DNA of 5,606 bases from Synergistaceae bacterium (GTDB taxonomy: Bacteria; Synergistota; Synergistia; Synergistales; Synergistaceae). The notes beneath the pieces are model-generated. The model saw only the letters and a program-made list of their open reading frames with translations, made no database searches and was not told the origin of the DNA. Each line of letters begins with the position of its first letter. The first letter of the stretch is position 1. The position numbers and the translations under genes are program-made. The stretch spans positions 1 to 5,606 of the forward strand of contig JAISQP010000167.1 in assembly GCA_031274115.1 (NCBI GenBank), in the 5' to 3' direction. Shown one piece after another: positions 4,912 to 5,606 of this stretch.

Positions 4912-5606
4912 CACCTCTTGACGTCGTCCTGTTCACCGCTATCGATGGCGTAAAAAAACACTGCCGAGACGTCGTCGCCGCAACCCATCTCGCTGGTTTC
5001 CTCCAGCCATTTTTTTAGATTCTTCGCCACTTCGACGGCGCCATATTCTTTTATCATAGAATAATAACCGACGCAAGACTTTTTGTACTCCTCTATACTG
5101 TCATAACTGTTTACAAAACCGTCTGTTGACAGCATAAAGGCATAGGGAATTCCATCATCGATGCCGCGCCTCTTCGTGACGCTGATCGCTTTTTTCCACG
5201 CGTTCCGCTGACACAGTGAGTCTGTCTGAGTTCCAAGCATCCTTTCGCGCGAGATCACATGCTCGCAGCCGGCGTCGTCGAGGAACACTATATCACCGTC
5301 GCCGATCTGAAAGGCGAAGAAAAAAGCCGGCGTCACCAGAAGCCCCAGAAGAGTGCATCCGTATTGTCTATATATATCGTCGACGTCAAATGGCCCGTCA
5401 TGAATCTCGTCGTTGTACTTTTTTAAAATCCGCCGCTTCCATCCTGTTTCGATTGTCTGCGCCACCTTAGTATCGCCCTCGCGGTTCAGGAAAGTCAGCA
5501 GCGACTCGAAATCGTCAGCGAAGTTGACGCAATACTCGTTCATCGTCTTCAGGAACGTGGCGACGGCTATCAATGAACCCTTCTTGCTGTAAGGACAATC
5601 TCCGCT
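4911..5606 (-). CDS. PP2C-family Ser/Thr protein phosphatase, 5' end outside window
   Basis: This metal-dependent protein phosphatase would remove phosphate from Ser/Thr residues of a partner protein. The frame stays open to the right edge, and the first visible residues SGDCPYSKKGSLIAV fit the stretch just after the PP2C 'DGxGS' metal motif. The start is therefore outside, and the apparent TTG start at 5573 is an artefact. Of the 231 visible residues, YGCTLLGLLVT (82-92), QIGDGDIVFL (100-109), the metal-binding Asp in MLSTDGF (158-164) and GCGDDVSAVFF (208-218) match PP2C motifs 4, 5/6, 8 and 11 in order. The second metal Asp is in DGD and the last in GDD. The first metal-binding Asp/Gly motif cannot be checked. 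Its stop overlaps the TerY-C-like gene by one base. The pairing resembles bacterial TerY-linked phosphatases rather than the RsbU/SpoIIE stress regulators. Confidence 0.88.
   Translation of the reverse strand, partial: SGDCPYSKKGSLIAVATFLKTMNEYCVNFADDFESLLTFLNREGDTKVAQTIETGWKRRILKKYNDEIHDGPFDVDDIYRQYGCTLLGLLVTPAFFFAFQIGDGDIVFLDDAGCEHVISRERMLGTQTDSLCQRNAWKKAISVTKRRGIDDGIPYAFMLSTDGFVNSYDSIEEYKKSCVGYYSMIKEYGAVEVAKNLKKWLEETSEMGCGDDVSAVFFYAIDSGEQDDVKR

Noticed and set aside
5571..5573. TTG start of the phosphatase gene inside the window
   Set aside because: The frame continues to the window edge with residues typical of PP2C upstream of this codon, so the gene is truncated by the window.

Overview
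The window looks like bacterial chromosomal DNA from a moderately GC-rich organism with dense gene packing, strong Shine-Dalgarno (SD) sites and some GTG/TTG starts. The thiazole branch of thiamine synthesis uses ThiH, the oxygen-sensitive radical-SAM tyrosine lyase, so an anaerobic or oxygen-avoiding host is likely. A Synergistota-like or Firmicutes-like anaerobe would fit, but this is a weak inference because there is no rRNA or other phylogenetic marker.

Left part (1-1580, + strand): the 3' part of an unrecognised small gene; a membrane-anchored coiled-coil protein with an exact 11-residue repeat; and a flavodoxin-fold NAD(P)H-dependent FMN reductase of the ChrR/YieF type.

Middle (1581-4504, + strand): a 163-nt control region followed by a tightly packed thiazole operon, thiS-thiG fusion, thiH and tenI. 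thiH starts directly after the thiSG stop and tenI overlaps thiH by 8 nt. ThiSG supplies the sulfur carrier and thiazole synthase, ThiH makes dehydroglycine from tyrosine, and the last gene matches the thiazole tautomerase TenI rather than the thiamine-phosphate synthase ThiE. No thiF, thiC, thiD or thiE lies in the window. The control region holds a good extended -10 promoter. It is followed within about 10 nt of the predicted transcription start by a perfect 14-bp intrinsic terminator hairpin, then the thiSG ribosome site. I see no TPP riboswitch (THI box), and the leader is too short for one. A small GAAA-tetraloop hairpin at the predicted 5' end of the RNA would compete with the terminator stem. 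This looks like a compact attenuator of unfamiliar type and is the most interesting item here.

Right part (4505-5606, - strand, convergent with the thi operon): a PP2C-family protein phosphatase, cut by the right edge of the window, followed by a stand-alone TerY-C-like zinc-binding protein. The two are joined by a TGATG overlap. They resemble part of the TerY/PP2C/kinase signalling modules associated with ter-type stress systems. The remaining members, if present, lie beyond the right edge.
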